A DNA stretch of 64,000 bases from an uncultured Kordia sp. (GCF_947496985.1 NZ_CANMEZ010000008.1:1-64000); one strand, 5' to 3'. Counted from the first letter of the stretch, positions 1 to 10,385 are shown. A program made the numbers and translations. Notes: a model not told the origin generated them from the sequence alone.

Positions 1-7
1 TAATTTA

Positions 8-56
8 CTCGATAATCGAGATTTAAAATATTCCAAGGCTTGCCTCGATATTTTAT
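8..56. repeat. Palindromic intergenic element at the window edge
   Basis: A perfect inverted repeat CTCGAT-A-ATCGAG (8-20) is followed by an imperfect one around CCAAGGC-TT-GCCTCG (34-49). This looks like the compact palindromic spacer elements common in flavobacterial genomes, but only one copy is visible here. The left part of the element may lie outside the window. Confidence 0.35.
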
Positions 57-113
57 GTGAATTTCTGAAACAAGTCAATAAAGCTTATCATAAGATTACT
101 GACATAAAAATAA

Positions 114-147
114 AAAAAACCGAAGCAGAAAGTAGCTTCGGTTTTTT
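114..147. terminator. Bidirectional intrinsic terminator
   Basis: The stem CCGAAGC / GCTTCGG has an eight-base loop, with an A-run on the left and six T on the right. It can end transcription of an unseen gene entering from the left on + and of the reverse-strand oxidase operon ending at 167. Confidence 0.85.
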
Positions 148-166
148 AATATCATAATTATCTTCT

Positions 167-1768
167 CTATAAGGAAACTATCAAATCATCGTCATTTATA
201 TCATTTGGCGTATGTAAATCTGTATCTTCTAAAAAACCGTTTGAAAATACTTTTTGCATTTCTGTAGACAGTAATCCGTTTCTATATTTTTTCCATTCCA
301 CTACTTTTTCACCAAACATATCATTCACCAAATTAGGAAACTTCCAATCGGAATTTTTCCCCCAATGAATTGTAAATGGAATATCGTTTTCTTGTAATAC
401 TTCTATCATTCGCCTTGAGTATTCCGTTAAACTCATAAGTTTTCTAGATTTTTCCCAAAGCACACCATCAATTTCTAGCATACAGGTAATCGGAAACTTT
501 GTAAAACCTAAGGTAGCTTCTGTTTGTTTTACAAATCGCATTGCAAAAATGCCTGGAATTGGACCTTCTTTCTGAGTCATTTCTTCTAAAACTTTATATG
601 CTTTTGATGAATTTTCATGATGAATTCCTACCGAACAGGCAAACGCAGGTCCTTGATATGGTGCATCCCAAAACGTTTCGTATAAAGTTCCTAATGTTTC
701 TTCATCTACAGCAGGAAGAATTGTTTTTCGTAACTTTTTGATAAACCAAGGAATACTTTTCGGGAATTTCTCCGACACTTTTATGAGTAGATATATCAAG
801 TCTTTATACAATGATGTTTTGATTACAGGAAACGGATCAGGGTATGGAATTTTATATGGTTTTTTATACATCACCTCAACCACATATTCCTCTTCATTTG
901 TATACGGATTGATAAAAACTTTGTAATGATATGGTCGATTTGGTTTTCCATGTTCATCCACTTCTCCATCTATCTTGAAGGTAGAATTTGCAAAATCCAT
1001 CGTATCCGCTAATTCCAAAGCAATTTCCTTTTTTATCTTTTTGACATATCTTTTTAATAAAAAACGATCTTCTGCTTCAATCACAACTCCATGAATGAAT
1101 CCGAATGCCCCCAACCCTACCAACGCAGCATTGAACAAATGATCGTTTCGAATCACTTTTGCATTAATTTTTTTAGCAAAATCATCATCTAATACAGGTT
1201 TAGTATGTCGTTCCAAATAAACGATATCGGTTGGTTTATCACCTACAATGATATTTAAACCAACTACATAATCTTGTATAGAACCTACATTTAACGCAGC
1301 TCCATGTACGCCTGTCGATATACAACCTGCAATGGTTTGTCCATTACTTGCGCCACTCGTTTTTAGCGATTTACCATGCGAACCCAATACTTCTGAAACT
1401 CGTTTAATAGTATTTCCGCATTGAAAAAAGAATAAATTCTCGTTTGTATACGTGGTATTTGCATGCATTAAGTTTTGTGGAATTGGTATATGAATACTCA
1501 TAAAACCATTGTAATGCATATTATCTTTTTGATGTGCAATATGCGATAATGACCAACTAGAACCATACGCTCTAAAACCTTCATTTCTATCTGCTGCTTT
1601 TCTAATTAATCGTTGAATTTCCAATGCTGCATCATTATATCTATCATACTTTGAAAACATATTTGCCGAACCTTCTAATTCGGTTATGTATAATGTTTTT
1701 AAGGGAAATGGTCCATTATTGTGTAAAGTATCCCAAGTACTTTTTGTGTAAGGTGTTGTTTTTGCCAT
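167..1768 (-). CDS. FAD-binding oxidoreductase, sugar-lactone oxidase (ALO/GULO) type
   Basis: This 533-residue cytoplasmic flavoprotein belongs to the PCMH-type FAD-binding superfamily. The first FAD loop is RAYGSSWSLS (66-75), and the diagnostic GQTIAGCISTGVHGA motif lies at 143-157. The C-terminal half contains HWGK (468-471), as in D-arabinono-1,4-lactone and gulonolactone oxidases, where an H-W-G-K segment lines the active site. Such enzymes oxidise a sugar lactone or alditol with oxygen or another acceptor; the substrate here cannot be read from sequence. There is no signal peptide. It is the second gene of a two-gene reverse-strand operon, five bases after the lipoprotein at 1774-2127. 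Sterol- or alditol-oxidase relatives are the main alternatives. Confidence 0.8.
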   Translation of the reverse strand: MAKTTPYTKSTWDTLHNNGPFPLKTLYITELEGSANMFSKYDRYNDAALEIQRLIRKAADRNEGFRAYGSSWSLSHIAHQKDNMHYNGFMSIHIPIPQNLMHANTTYTNENLFFFQCGNTIKRVSEVLGSHGKSLKTSGASNGQTIAGCISTGVHGAALNVGSIQDYVVGLNIIVGDKPTDIVYLERHTKPVLDDDFAKKINAKVIRNDHLFNAALVGLGAFGFIHGVVIEAEDRFLLKRYVKKIKKEIALELADTMDFANSTFKIDGEVDEHGKPNRPYHYKVFINPYTNEEEYVVEVMYKKPYKIPYPDPFPVIKTSLYKDLIYLLIKVSEKFPKSIPWFIKKLRKTILPAVDEETLGTLYETFWDAPYQGPAFACSVGIHHENSSKAYKVLEEMTQKEGPIPGIFAMRFVKQTEATLGFTKFPITCMLEIDGVLWEKSRKLMSLTEYSRRMIEVLQENDIPFTIHWGKNSDWKFPNLVNDMFGEKVVEWKKYRNGLLSTEMQKVFSNGFLEDTDLHTPNDINDDDLIVSL

Positions 1769-1773
1769 GATTC

Positions 1774-2127
1774 TTAAAAATTAGGTTTCATACATACATA
1801 TTTTACACGAACACGTCGTTTTCTACCAAACGTTACAGCACTTAGGAGAACACCTCCAAATGTATTTTTATATTCTACAGTATGAATCCCACTTGTACCG
1901 CAATCTTTCAACAATAACGTAAAATCTTTATCCGTTGCTTTTATCGTAATTACCGTATCTATTTCATTCACCTTCATCATTCTGTAATAGTCAGTTCTAT
2001 CACTAACGAGGTCGGGCATTGGATCTCCATATACATTTTTTAATCGGACACTATAACAAGAGGTAAAAAGACAACAGACCAATAGTGCAATAGTCCATTT
2101 TACAAAAGCTTTATATTTTGATTTCAT
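1774..2127 (-). CDS. Small lipoprotein of unknown function
   Basis: This 117-residue protein has a hydrophobic N-terminus ending in the lipobox LFTSC (Cys about residue 24), so it is probably lipid-anchored in the periplasm or outer membrane. The mature part is short, beta-rich and basic at the end (GRKRRVRVKYVC). No family was recognised; a Bor-like small lipoprotein is a remote possibility. It lies five bases upstream of the FAD oxidase gene and shares its transcript, but nothing links the two functionally. Confidence 0.7.
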   Translation of the reverse strand: MKSKYKAFVKWTIALLVCCLFTSCYSVRLKNVYGDPMPDLVSDRTDYYRMMKVNEIDTVITIKATDKDFTLLLKDCGTSGIHTVEYKNTFGGVLLSAVTFGRKRRVRVKYVCMKPNF

Positions 2128-2309
2128 ATTTTCTTAAAATTGGTTAACTATAAAAATAATCGTTTCTCGGCAGGATTTCAAGGGTATAAACACCCAAAAT
2201 TCAAGCGATTACTGTGTGCATTACAACTCAGCATACAAATTCTTCAATTCAGTCTTAAAGAATTTTATCAAACTAAAAAATAAATGAAATTTGACACAAA
2301 ATAAATCAA

Positions 2310-2954
2310 ATGGAAATCTTTGCTACGTATCTTATCTACATTCACGCTACTTTGGGTAGTATTGCTTTTATTGCTGGTTTTATAGCCATTATCACAAAAA
2401 AAGGAGATAACTATCATAAAAAATCAGGAATTGTATTCTACTATGCTATGCTACTTGCTGCTATATCAGCTTTAATCATTGCTGTATTACCAAAACATGA
2501 GAATCCATTTCTATTCACTATCGGATTATTTAGTGCTTACTTCATCATTACAGGGTATCGTGCATTGCGATTCAAAAAGCCAAACCCTTTGCTTATCTTT
2601 GACAAGGTAATTTCTGGATGTATGCTCCTTACGGGAATCATCATGATTGCATACCCAATAATTTTTACTGGAAAAATAAACATTCTTCTAACCATTTTCG
2701 GAAGTGTCGGAATCATATTCTCCATAAGAGATTTACTTTTATTTAAAAACATAAAAAAACTTCGTAAAAGTTGGTTAAAACTACACATCGGGAAAATGCT
2801 CGGAGGTTACATAGCTGCCGTAACCGCTTTTATAGTCGTCAATCAATTCATTCCTGGAATAGCTGGTTGGTTAACTCCAAGTATCTTTGGTGCTGCGTAC
2901 ATAACGTATTGGTTTAAAAAACTAAAAAAGAAACCTCTCAAAATACCTCGGTAA
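2310..2954 (+). CDS. DUF2306-like polytopic membrane protein
   Basis: This 214-residue integral membrane protein has about six to seven hydrophobic helices (near 5-28, 39-60, 66-86, 97-118, 123-142, 157-178 and 183-202). The first helix carries His (IHATLGSIAF) and the loop after it has a HKKSG segment, the pattern of the DUF2306 family of unknown function, some members of which have conserved His residues that could bind heme or metal. It is monocistronic, with about 120 bases before the next gene. The family assignment is by pattern only. Confidence 0.65.
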   Translation: MEIFATYLIYIHATLGSIAFIAGFIAIITKKGDNYHKKSGIVFYYAMLLAAISALIIAVLPKHENPFLFTIGLFSAYFIITGYRALRFKKPNPLLIFDKVISGCMLLTGIIMIAYPIIFTGKINILLTIFGSVGIIFSIRDLLLFKNIKKLRKSWLKLHIGKMLGGYIAAVTAFIVVNQFIPGIAGWLTPSIFGAAYITYWFKKLKKKPLKIPR

Positions 2955-3076
2955 TTATTGCCATGTTAATAATTTCATACGATTCAAACATTTAAGAAAC
3001 ACAAAAAACACCTTAACACACTTTTAAGAAATATTAACATAAGATTGGCTAATTTAGAAGCCTAAACCAAAGCCTA

Positions 3077-6000
3077 ATGTTAAAAGCCAATCTTTCTGTC
3101 CTTCTCGGACTCTTTTTTGTATATTTTTCGCTTGCGCAAGAAAAATCAAAATCAGACACCAAATGGGACGTTTCAAATCCTAAAGGAGACTTTAACTACA
3201 AAGATCACAAATTCACAACAACGGAAGGTACATGGATGAATTTGGACGTAAGTCCAGATGGAAAAACCATCGTATTTGATATGCTTGGCGATATATATAG
3301 TATTCCTATTTCTGGTGGAAACGCTAAAGTATTACGTTCTGGAATTCCGTTTGAAGTTCAACCACATTTCAGTCCTGATGGTTCAAAAATATTGTTCACA
3401 AGTGATGCTGGTGGTGGTGATAACATTTGGATCATGAATGCAGATGGTTCGGAAGCGAAACAAATTACGAAAGAAAATTTCCGCTTGCTAAATAATTCCA
3501 CTTGGATGCCCGATGGCAATTCGTTTGTAGCACGTAAACACTTTACTTCTACACGTTCACTTGGAGCAGGAGAAATGTGGCAATATCACATAACTGGTGG
3601 TGCTGGCTTACAACTAACCAAAAAGAAAAATGCACAACAAGATGTAAACGAACCTTCTGTATCTCCTAATGGTCGTTACCTATATTACAGTGAAGATGTA
3701 TATCCTGGTGGATTCTTTCAATACAACAAAGATCCGAATAAGCAAATCTATGTTATCAAACGTTATGATTTCCAAACGGGTAAAACAATCCAAATCACTG
3801 GTGGACCGGGCGGTGCTTCGCGTCCACAAATATCAAGAGATGGAAAAAAACTAGCATTCATCAAAAGAGTGCGTACAAAATCTGTGTTATACTTACACGA
3901 TTTAGAAACTGGTGAAGAATGGCCATTATATGATGCATTAGACAAAGATCAGCAAGAAGCGTGGGCAATATTTGGTGTCTATCCAAACTTTAGCTGGATG
4001 CCAAATAATAAAGAAATTGTGTTTTGGGCAGCCGGAAAAATCAACAAAATAGAAATCAACTCTTTAAAAGTATCTAACATTCCTTTCAAGGTAAATGCAA
4101 ATATTCAAATTGCGGAAGCAGTTTCTTTTGATACACCTGTAGCACCTGATACGTTTGATGCAAAAGTAATTCGCCAAGCAATTACCTCTCCCGATGGAAA
4201 AACGTTGGTTTTCAATGCAGTTGGCTACTTATGGAAGAAAAACTTACCAAACGGGACACCAAAACGATTGACAAAAGGAACCGATTTTGAATCAGAGCCT
4301 AGTTTTTCTCCTAACGGGAAAGAAATCGTATACGTTACTTGGAATGATATCAACTTAGGTTCAGTTCGAAAAATCTCAATAAGCGGTGGAAACTCATCAC
4401 AATTAACTTCTGAAAAAGGAAGTTTCAGAACACCTTCGTTCTCTCCTGATGGAAAATACATTGTCTACAGAAAAGAACGCGGAAACAGTGATCAAGGATA
4501 TACATTTGCTAAAAAAGCGGGAATCTATACCATGACAGCTTTCGGAAGCGAAACACATTTTGTAACCAAAGATGGCGAATATCCAATCTTTTCAGCAGAT
4601 GGAAAACGTATCTTCATTCAAACTGGTGGAACATACTTTGGAAGCTTAACAAAATCATTGCATAGTGTAAATCTTCAAGGAAATGACAAACGCACTCACT
4701 TTACTTCAAAATATGCAAACAGAATTGTTCCTAGCCCAGACAACAAATGGATTGCTTTCTCTCAATTACACAAAGCCTATGTAGCACCAATGATTATTAC
4801 GGGTCAGAAAGTAAACTTAGACAACAAAACCAAAGCATTTCCTGTGGCTCAAATTGCTAAAGATGCTGGTGTAAATTTACATTGGTCTCCTGACAGTAAA
4901 AAAGTAATGTGGACTTTAGGTGATGAATATTTTTCTAATGAAATTAAAGATAGATTTACATTTTTGGACGGTTCCCCAGAAAAAACTCCTGAACTCACTT
5001 CGAAAGGAATCAAAATCAATCTCACACAAAAAACTGACAAACCTTCGGGAAGAATTGCATTTACCAATGCGCGAATCATTACTATGGATAATGAAAAAGT
5101 AATTGAAAATGGAACAATTATCATAAAAAATAATCGTATTGAAGCTATTGGAAAAGCAAACGATATAAAAGTTCCTAGCGGAGCAAAAACATACAACATG
5201 GCAGGAAAAACAATCATGCCAGGAATCGTAGATGCACATGCACACATTGGTGCATTCCGTTACGGATTAACAACTCAGAAACACTGGCAATTTTATGCAA
5301 ATCTTGCTTTTGGAGTTACTACAGCTCATGATCCGTCTGCCAATACAGAAACAGTTTTTGCTTTATCAGAATTGGTTAAAAATGGTACACTAGTAGGACC
5401 ACGCCTCTACTCTACTGGTTTCATATTATATGGAGCCGACGGAGATTTCAAAGCCGTTGTAAACAATCTTGATGATGCACGTTCGTCTATTAGACGTACC
5501 AAAGCATTTGGCGCATTATCAGTTAAAAGTTACAATCAACCACGCCGCGAACAACGCCAACAAATATTACAAGCGGCGCGCGAAGAAGGCATATTTGTAG
5601 TTCCTGAAGGTGGATCCACATTCTATCACAATATGACTATGATTATGGACGGACACACAGGTGTAGAACACAATATTCCTGTTTCACCTGTTTATAAAGA
5701 TGTATTAGAATTATGGGGAAATAGTAAAACTGGATATACACCAACGTTAATAGTGAACTATGGTGGCGTTAATGGAGAATTCTATTGGTATCAAAAAACA
5801 AATGTTTGGGAAAATGAAAAACTTCTAAAATACACACCAAGAGCAATCATTGATGCACGTTCAAGACATCGTATGATGTTACCTGAAGAAGAATATAAAA
5901 ATGGACATATTCTAACATCTGAAACGGTAAAAGCTATAGCAGATAAAGGTGTAAAAGTAAACTTAGGTGCACACGGGCAATTGCAAGGATTGGGCGCACA

Positions 6001-6370
6001 TTGGGAACTCTGGATGATGGCACAAGGTGGAATGTCGCCAATGGAAGCTTTAAAAACGGCAACGATAAACCCAGCAGAATACATTGGCGCAGGAAACGAT
6101 ATTGGTTCGCTAGAAGTTGGAAAATTAGCCGATTTAATCATCATGGATAAAAATCCTTTAGAAAACATCAGAAATACAGAAAGTATTACGCATACAATGA
6201 TAAACGGACGTTTATATGATACAGAAACGATGAATGAAATTGGTAACGAATCTAATAAACGTACACAATTCTATTGGGAAAATAACAAATTTAACGCAGC
6301 ATTTCCTTGGCATGAAGAATCAAATAGCTTCACAACACCAGGTTGCGGTTGTCATTTAGGACATCAATAA
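3077..6370 (+). CDS. Secreted TolB-type propeller fused to amidohydrolase
   Basis: This 1097-residue exported protein has signal peptide 1-20 (ending SLAQ). Residues about 45-640 are repeated PD40/TolB-like blades, seen as recurring S-P-D/N-G-K cores (SPDGKT, SPDGSK, SPNGRY, SPNGKE). Residues about 660-1070 form an amidohydrolase-superfamily domain with the first metal motif DAHAHIG near 718 and the family's C-terminal signature SLEVGKLADLIIMDKNP. It probably hydrolyses an amide bond, for example in a peptide or cyclic imide, in the periplasm; the substrate is unknown. The same two-domain architecture is common in Bacteroidota. A second large propeller gene follows after 72 bases, probably on the same transcript. 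Confidence 0.88.
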   Translation: MLKANLSVLLGLFFVYFSLAQEKSKSDTKWDVSNPKGDFNYKDHKFTTTEGTWMNLDVSPDGKTIVFDMLGDIYSIPISGGNAKVLRSGIPFEVQPHFSPDGSKILFTSDAGGGDNIWIMNADGSEAKQITKENFRLLNNSTWMPDGNSFVARKHFTSTRSLGAGEMWQYHITGGAGLQLTKKKNAQQDVNEPSVSPNGRYLYYSEDVYPGGFFQYNKDPNKQIYVIKRYDFQTGKTIQITGGPGGASRPQISRDGKKLAFIKRVRTKSVLYLHDLETGEEWPLYDALDKDQQEAWAIFGVYPNFSWMPNNKEIVFWAAGKINKIEINSLKVSNIPFKVNANIQIAEAVSFDTPVAPDTFDAKVIRQAITSPDGKTLVFNAVGYLWKKNLPNGTPKRLTKGTDFESEPSFSPNGKEIVYVTWNDINLGSVRKISISGGNSSQLTSEKGSFRTPSFSPDGKYIVYRKERGNSDQGYTFAKKAGIYTMTAFGSETHFVTKDGEYPIFSADGKRIFIQTGGTYFGSLTKSLHSVNLQGNDKRTHFTSKYANRIVPSPDNKWIAFSQLHKAYVAPMIITGQKVNLDNKTKAFPVAQIAKDAGVNLHWSPDSKKVMWTLGDEYFSNEIKDRFTFLDGSPEKTPELTSKGIKINLTQKTDKPSGRIAFTNARIITMDNEKVIENGTIIIKNNRIEAIGKANDIKVPSGAKTYNMAGKTIMPGIVDAHAHIGAFRYGLTTQKHWQFYANLAFGVTTAHDPSANTETVFALSELVKNGTLVGPRLYSTGFILYGADGDFKAVVNNLDDARSSIRRTKAFGALSVKSYNQPRREQRQQILQAAREEGIFVVPEGGSTFYHNMTMIMDGHTGVEHNIPVSPVYKDVLELWGNSKTGYTPTLIVNYGGVNGEFYWYQKTNVWENEKLLKYTPRAIIDARSRHRMMLPEEEYKNGHILTSETVKAIADKGVKVNLGAHGQLQGLGAHWELWMMAQGGMSPMEALKTATINPAEYIGAGNDIGSLEVGKLADLIIMDKNPLENIRNTESITHTMINGRLYDTETMNEIGNESNKRTQFYWENNKFNAAFPWHEESNSFTTPGCGCHLGHQ

Positions 6371-6442
6371 TAGATAACATATAAGAATCCTTAAAAATAA
6401 AACCATCAACCAAAAAACAATACAAACTAAAACCAACCTAAA

Positions 6443-9400
6443 ATGAAAAAAATAATCCTACTAATCTTAACACTTACTACCATAAACCTCTCTGCGCAAG
6501 AGTTTTCTATGGAAACGGTGAAAAATATGAAACCTCGTAACATTGGTCCAGGCGGAATGAGTGGACGTGTTACAGCTATTGATGTTGTTACTAACGACCC
6601 TGATATAATGTACGTTGGAACTGCATCTGGTGGACTCTGGAAATCTACGTCGGGCGGTATCAAATGGAAGCCCGTTTTTGATAAAGAAGTAACTGCTTCT
6701 GTCGGAGCTGTAGCTATTCAACAGTCAAATCCAAGTGTAATTTGGGTTGGAACTGGAGAAGGAAATCCAAGAAATAGTCTAAATGGTGGCTACGGAATTT
6801 ACAAATCATTAGATGGTGGTAAAAATTGGAAGCTAATGGGATTAGAAAAAACACGTCACATTCACCGTGTTATTATTGATCCTACAAATCCTGATGTTGT
6901 ATATGCTGCAGCTATTGGTTCTCCTTGGGGAGAACATCCTGAGCGTGGCGTTTATAAAACGACAGATGGTGGCGAAACTTGGAAACAAATTCTATTTGCA
7001 AATAACAAAACTGGTGCTGCCGATTTAGTAATGGATCCAACAAATCCTAATAAACTAATTGCTGCTATGTGGGAACACAAACGTGATCCTTGGTTTTTCA
7101 AATCTGGCGGAGAAGGTTCTGGTTTACACATTACACATGATGGTGGAAAAACTTGGAAAAAATTAACTGATAAAGAAGGCTTACCGAAAGGTAATTTGGG
7201 ACGTATCGGAATTGCAATCGCGCCAAGCAGTCCAAATGTTATTTATGCTTTAATTGAAGCTAAGAAAAATGCGCTGTATAAAAGTACAGATGGCGGATTT
7301 AAATGGTCAAAAGTAAGTGACAAACCTGGTATTGGAAATCGTCCATTTTACTACTCTGAAATTTATGTTGACCCGCAAAATGAAAACAGATTGTATACAA
7401 TTTTCACGTATGTGAATGTTTCTGATGATGGTGGAAAAAACTTCCGTCAACTTATGCCAGCCTATGGAGTTAGTAATGGTGTACATCCTGATCATCATGC
7501 ATGGTGGATTCATCCGACAAACGGAAAATTCATGATTGATGGAAACGATGGAGGAGTGAACATTACAAAAGATCGTGGGCAAACTTGGCGTTTCATTGGA
7601 AATCTTCCTGTGGCGCAGTTCTATCACATTAATGTAGATAACGAGTTTCCATACAATGTTTATGGAGGAATGCAAGATAATGGTTCTTGGCGTGGACCAG
7701 CATATGTATGGCGTTCGCAAGGAATTCGTAATTCATATTGGCAAGAAATTTCGTTTGGTGACGGATTTGATGTGGTTCCTGATAAAGATGATTCTCGTTA
7801 CGGCTGGTCTATGAGTCAACAAGGTTTTGTATCTCGTTATGATTGGATAACTGGAAACAATTATACTGTAAAACCAACACATCCAGACGCTAAAGTAAAA
7901 CTTCGTTTCAACTGGAATGCAGCCATCAATATTGATCCTTTTGATAATAACACACTTTATTTTGGAAGTCAGTTTGTACATAAAAGTACAGACAAAGGTT
8001 TAACTTGGACTGTAATTTCGGATGATTTATCTACCAATGATCCTGCTAAATTAAAACAAGCAGAAAGTGGTGGATTAACCATGGATGCTACTGGAGCAGA
8101 AAATCATTGTACTGTTTTAGTAATTGAACCTTCTCCACTAGAGCAAAATATGTTATGGGCAGCTACAGATGACGGACGTGTACATATTACAAGAAATGGT
8201 GGGCAAGAATGGACAGAAGTTACCAAAAACATCAAAGGTTTGCCTACTGGAAGCTGGATAGTACAAGTAAAAGCATCTAATAAAAAGCAAGGTGAAGCAT
8301 TGCTAGTGGCTAATGATTACAGACGCTTCAATTACGAACCATATGCATATCGTACCACAAACTACGGAAAAACGTGGGAACGCATTGTTGATGCTACTGA
8401 TGTAAAAAGTTATACACTATCTATCGTGGAAGATCCAGAAAATAAAAACTTATTATTTTTAGGAACGGACGATGGTTTATACATTTCATTAGATGCTGGA
8501 GATAAGTGGCAAAAATGGACTTCTGGATTTCCAACAGTTTCTACAAAAGATTTAGTAATTCAACCACGTGAACATGATTTAGTTATTGGAACATTTGGTA
8601 GAGCTGCTTGGGTTTTAGATGATATTCGTCCATTACGTGCTATTGCAAAAGACAAAAACATTCTTACTAAAAACATTGAACTTTTTGAACCACCAACTGC
8701 ATATCAAGCAGCGTATCAACAACCAACAGGAAGTCGTTTTGGTGCAGATGCTACGTATCATGGTGAAAACAAAAGAGGTGGCGCTATGATTTCGTATTAC
8801 ATCAATAAGAAAGAAATGCCTAAGAAAGATCCGAAAGACAAAAAGGATGATAAAGACAAGAAAGAAGCCAAAGAAACCGATGAAAAGAAAGTAAAATGGG
8901 ATTCGCTTACGCTTCAAGTATATAACAATGGAAAGTTGATTCGCACCCTAAAAAATAAAATTCCAAAAGAAAATGGAATTCATAGAATGTTTTGGGGAAT
9001 GAACGAAAAAGGAGTTGACAGGCCATCAAGAACTATTCGTAAACGTAGACGTGAACCAGGCGGCATGGCTGTAAAACCAGGAACATATCAATTGAAATTA
9101 ACGTATGGAGATCAGGTTTCTGAAACTTCTATTAAAGTAGCAAGTGATCCACGTTTACAAGTTTCTCAGAAAAATATTGACGAAACGTATGCTGCAGGGA
9201 AGAAAATTGAAAGCATGACGCAAACAGCTGCAGATGCTGTAAAGCAATTGGTTCAAAGTAAAAATATTGCTAAAGAATATCAAGCTACGCTTAAAAAATT
9301 AGACAAGAAAAAGCATGAAGATGCAATCAAAAAGTCTAAAGCAATCGTAAAAAAGATTGATACAGTGATTGCTTTATATTTAGGAAAAGTAGATAAGCGT

Positions 9401-9652
9401 CAAGGGATTACTCGAAATCCTGAAGTAAATGTAATGCAACGAATTGGCACAGCAAATTGGTATAGTGGATCGCGTCAAACTGGATTAACAACTACTGAAC
9501 GTCAATTAATGAAACATGCTGAAGATGCTTTAAAAGAAGCGTTGGACAAAACAAATGCATTATTCAACAAAGAATGGAAAACGTATCGTACTGAAATGGA
9601 ACAAATTGATTTAAAACCATTTAAAGAAACAAAATCATTTCAACTAAACTAA
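6443..9652 (+). CDS. Secreted BNR/sortilin-like beta-propeller protein
   Basis: This 1069-residue protein has signal peptide MKKIILLILTLTTINLSAQ. Residues about 30-760 contain many Asp-box blades (S-x-D-x-G-x-x-W, for example SLDGGKNW, TTDGGETW, THDGGKTW, STDGGFKW), the hallmark of ten-bladed VPS10/sortilin-like or BNR propellers. A Lys/Asp-rich linker near 795-815 leads to a beta-sandwich and a helical C-terminus. Databases often call this family glycosyl hydrolase, but no catalytic sialidase residues were identified, so a binding or scaffolding role in the periplasm is equally likely. It is co-directional with the upstream amidohydrolase and with sodC downstream. Confidence 0.82.
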   Translation: MKKIILLILTLTTINLSAQEFSMETVKNMKPRNIGPGGMSGRVTAIDVVTNDPDIMYVGTASGGLWKSTSGGIKWKPVFDKEVTASVGAVAIQQSNPSVIWVGTGEGNPRNSLNGGYGIYKSLDGGKNWKLMGLEKTRHIHRVIIDPTNPDVVYAAAIGSPWGEHPERGVYKTTDGGETWKQILFANNKTGAADLVMDPTNPNKLIAAMWEHKRDPWFFKSGGEGSGLHITHDGGKTWKKLTDKEGLPKGNLGRIGIAIAPSSPNVIYALIEAKKNALYKSTDGGFKWSKVSDKPGIGNRPFYYSEIYVDPQNENRLYTIFTYVNVSDDGGKNFRQLMPAYGVSNGVHPDHHAWWIHPTNGKFMIDGNDGGVNITKDRGQTWRFIGNLPVAQFYHINVDNEFPYNVYGGMQDNGSWRGPAYVWRSQGIRNSYWQEISFGDGFDVVPDKDDSRYGWSMSQQGFVSRYDWITGNNYTVKPTHPDAKVKLRFNWNAAINIDPFDNNTLYFGSQFVHKSTDKGLTWTVISDDLSTNDPAKLKQAESGGLTMDATGAENHCTVLVIEPSPLEQNMLWAATDDGRVHITRNGGQEWTEVTKNIKGLPTGSWIVQVKASNKKQGEALLVANDYRRFNYEPYAYRTTNYGKTWERIVDATDVKSYTLSIVEDPENKNLLFLGTDDGLYISLDAGDKWQKWTSGFPTVSTKDLVIQPREHDLVIGTFGRAAWVLDDIRPLRAIAKDKNILTKNIELFEPPTAYQAAYQQPTGSRFGADATYHGENKRGGAMISYYINKKEMPKKDPKDKKDDKDKKEAKETDEKKVKWDSLTLQVYNNGKLIRTLKNKIPKENGIHRMFWGMNEKGVDRPSRTIRKRRREPGGMAVKPGTYQLKLTYGDQVSETSIKVASDPRLQVSQKNIDETYAAGKKIESMTQTAADAVKQLVQSKNIAKEYQATLKKLDKKKHEDAIKKSKAIVKKIDTVIALYLGKVDKRQGITRNPEVNVMQRIGTANWYSGSRQTGLTTTERQLMKHAEDALKEALDKTNALFNKEWKTYRTEMEQIDLKPFKETKSFQLN

Positions 9653-9724
9653 GATTTGCATTTAGCTAATTATCTGCTTACCTTAGTTTTTTAACAATAC
9701 GAACTAAATAAAGATCCCAAAATA

Positions 9725-10321
9725 ATGAAAAAAGGAATATTAATTCTTGCTACTGGATTGCTACTAATTTCTGTAAGCTGTAAAGGTGAAAAGAAAGAAG
9801 AAGCTAAACCTCAAACGGAAGAAAAGACAGAAAAAGTATCCGAAGAAACTGCTACTAAAACGACTGAAGTGAAAAAAGTAAAATTTGCTTTGGCTTCAAA
9901 AAGTGATAGTAATGTTACTGGAAATGTTGTTTTTACTGAAAAGTATGGAATTGTAAATATGACTGCTGTTATGGAAGGTTTAACACCAGGAAAACACGCA
10001 ATTCATATCCATGCAAAAGCAGATTGTTCTTCCCCTGATGGAAAATCTACTGGCGGACATTGGAATCCTACTTCGCAACCACATGGAAAATGGGGTGCTG
10101 CTACAGGATATCATAAAGGAGATATTGGAAACTTTGACGCTGATGAAAATGGTAATGGAACTATTTCTTTTCAAACAGACGAATGGTGTATTGGCTGTGA
10201 TGATGAAAACAAAAACATTATTGGAAAAGCAATTATTGTGCATCAAGGAACAGATGATTTAACATCGCAACCTTCTGGAGCCGCTGGAAAACGTGTAAGC
10301 TGTGGCGGAATTATTCAATAA
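9725..10321 (+). CDS. sodC: Cu/Zn superoxide dismutase lipoprotein
   Basis: This 198-residue protein dismutates superoxide outside the cytoplasm. The signal ends in a lipobox at Cys19, followed by a Lys/Glu-rich tether. Metal ligands line up with the family: H94 and H96 (HIHAK), bridging H112 (GGHWNP), H120, H130 and D133 (GDIGN), then H173. C101 and C193 form the expected structural disulfide. Two extra cysteines (EWCIGC, 155 and 158) are an insert not seen in classical enzymes. It follows the propeller gene by about 70 bases and is ended by a terminator. Confidence 0.93.
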   Translation: MKKGILILATGLLLISVSCKGEKKEEAKPQTEEKTEKVSEETATKTTEVKKVKFALASKSDSNVTGNVVFTEKYGIVNMTAVMEGLTPGKHAIHIHAKADCSSPDGKSTGGHWNPTSQPHGKWGAATGYHKGDIGNFDADENGNGTISFQTDEWCIGCDDENKNIIGKAIIVHQGTDDLTSQPSGAAGKRVSCGGIIQ

Positions 10322-10350
10322 ATAAATTTTAACATAAATACAATATTGAT

Positions 10351-10385
10351 AAAGCTACTTCTAACCAAGTAGCTTTATTTTTGTT
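10351..10385 (+). terminator. Intrinsic terminator after sodC
   Basis: The perfect stem AAAGCTACTT / AAGTAGCTTT has a six-base loop and runs into a T-rich tract. The T-tract includes TATTTTTG (10376-10383), which matches the -7 consensus and could serve the next gene. Confidence 0.88.

Noticed and set aside
2-157. Open frame at the left edge (NLLDNRDLKYSKACLD...)
   Set aside because: It runs straight through the terminator at 114-147 and encodes the stem itself; more likely chance openness over a palindromic spacer element.
4849-5247. Long reverse-strand frames inside the amidohydrolase gene
   Set aside because: Shadow frames of a well-supported gene; no family resemblance and no start context.
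7307-7720. 137-residue reverse-strand frame inside the BNR protein gene
   Set aside because: Antisense shadow; the composition mirrors the Asp-box repeats of the forward gene.
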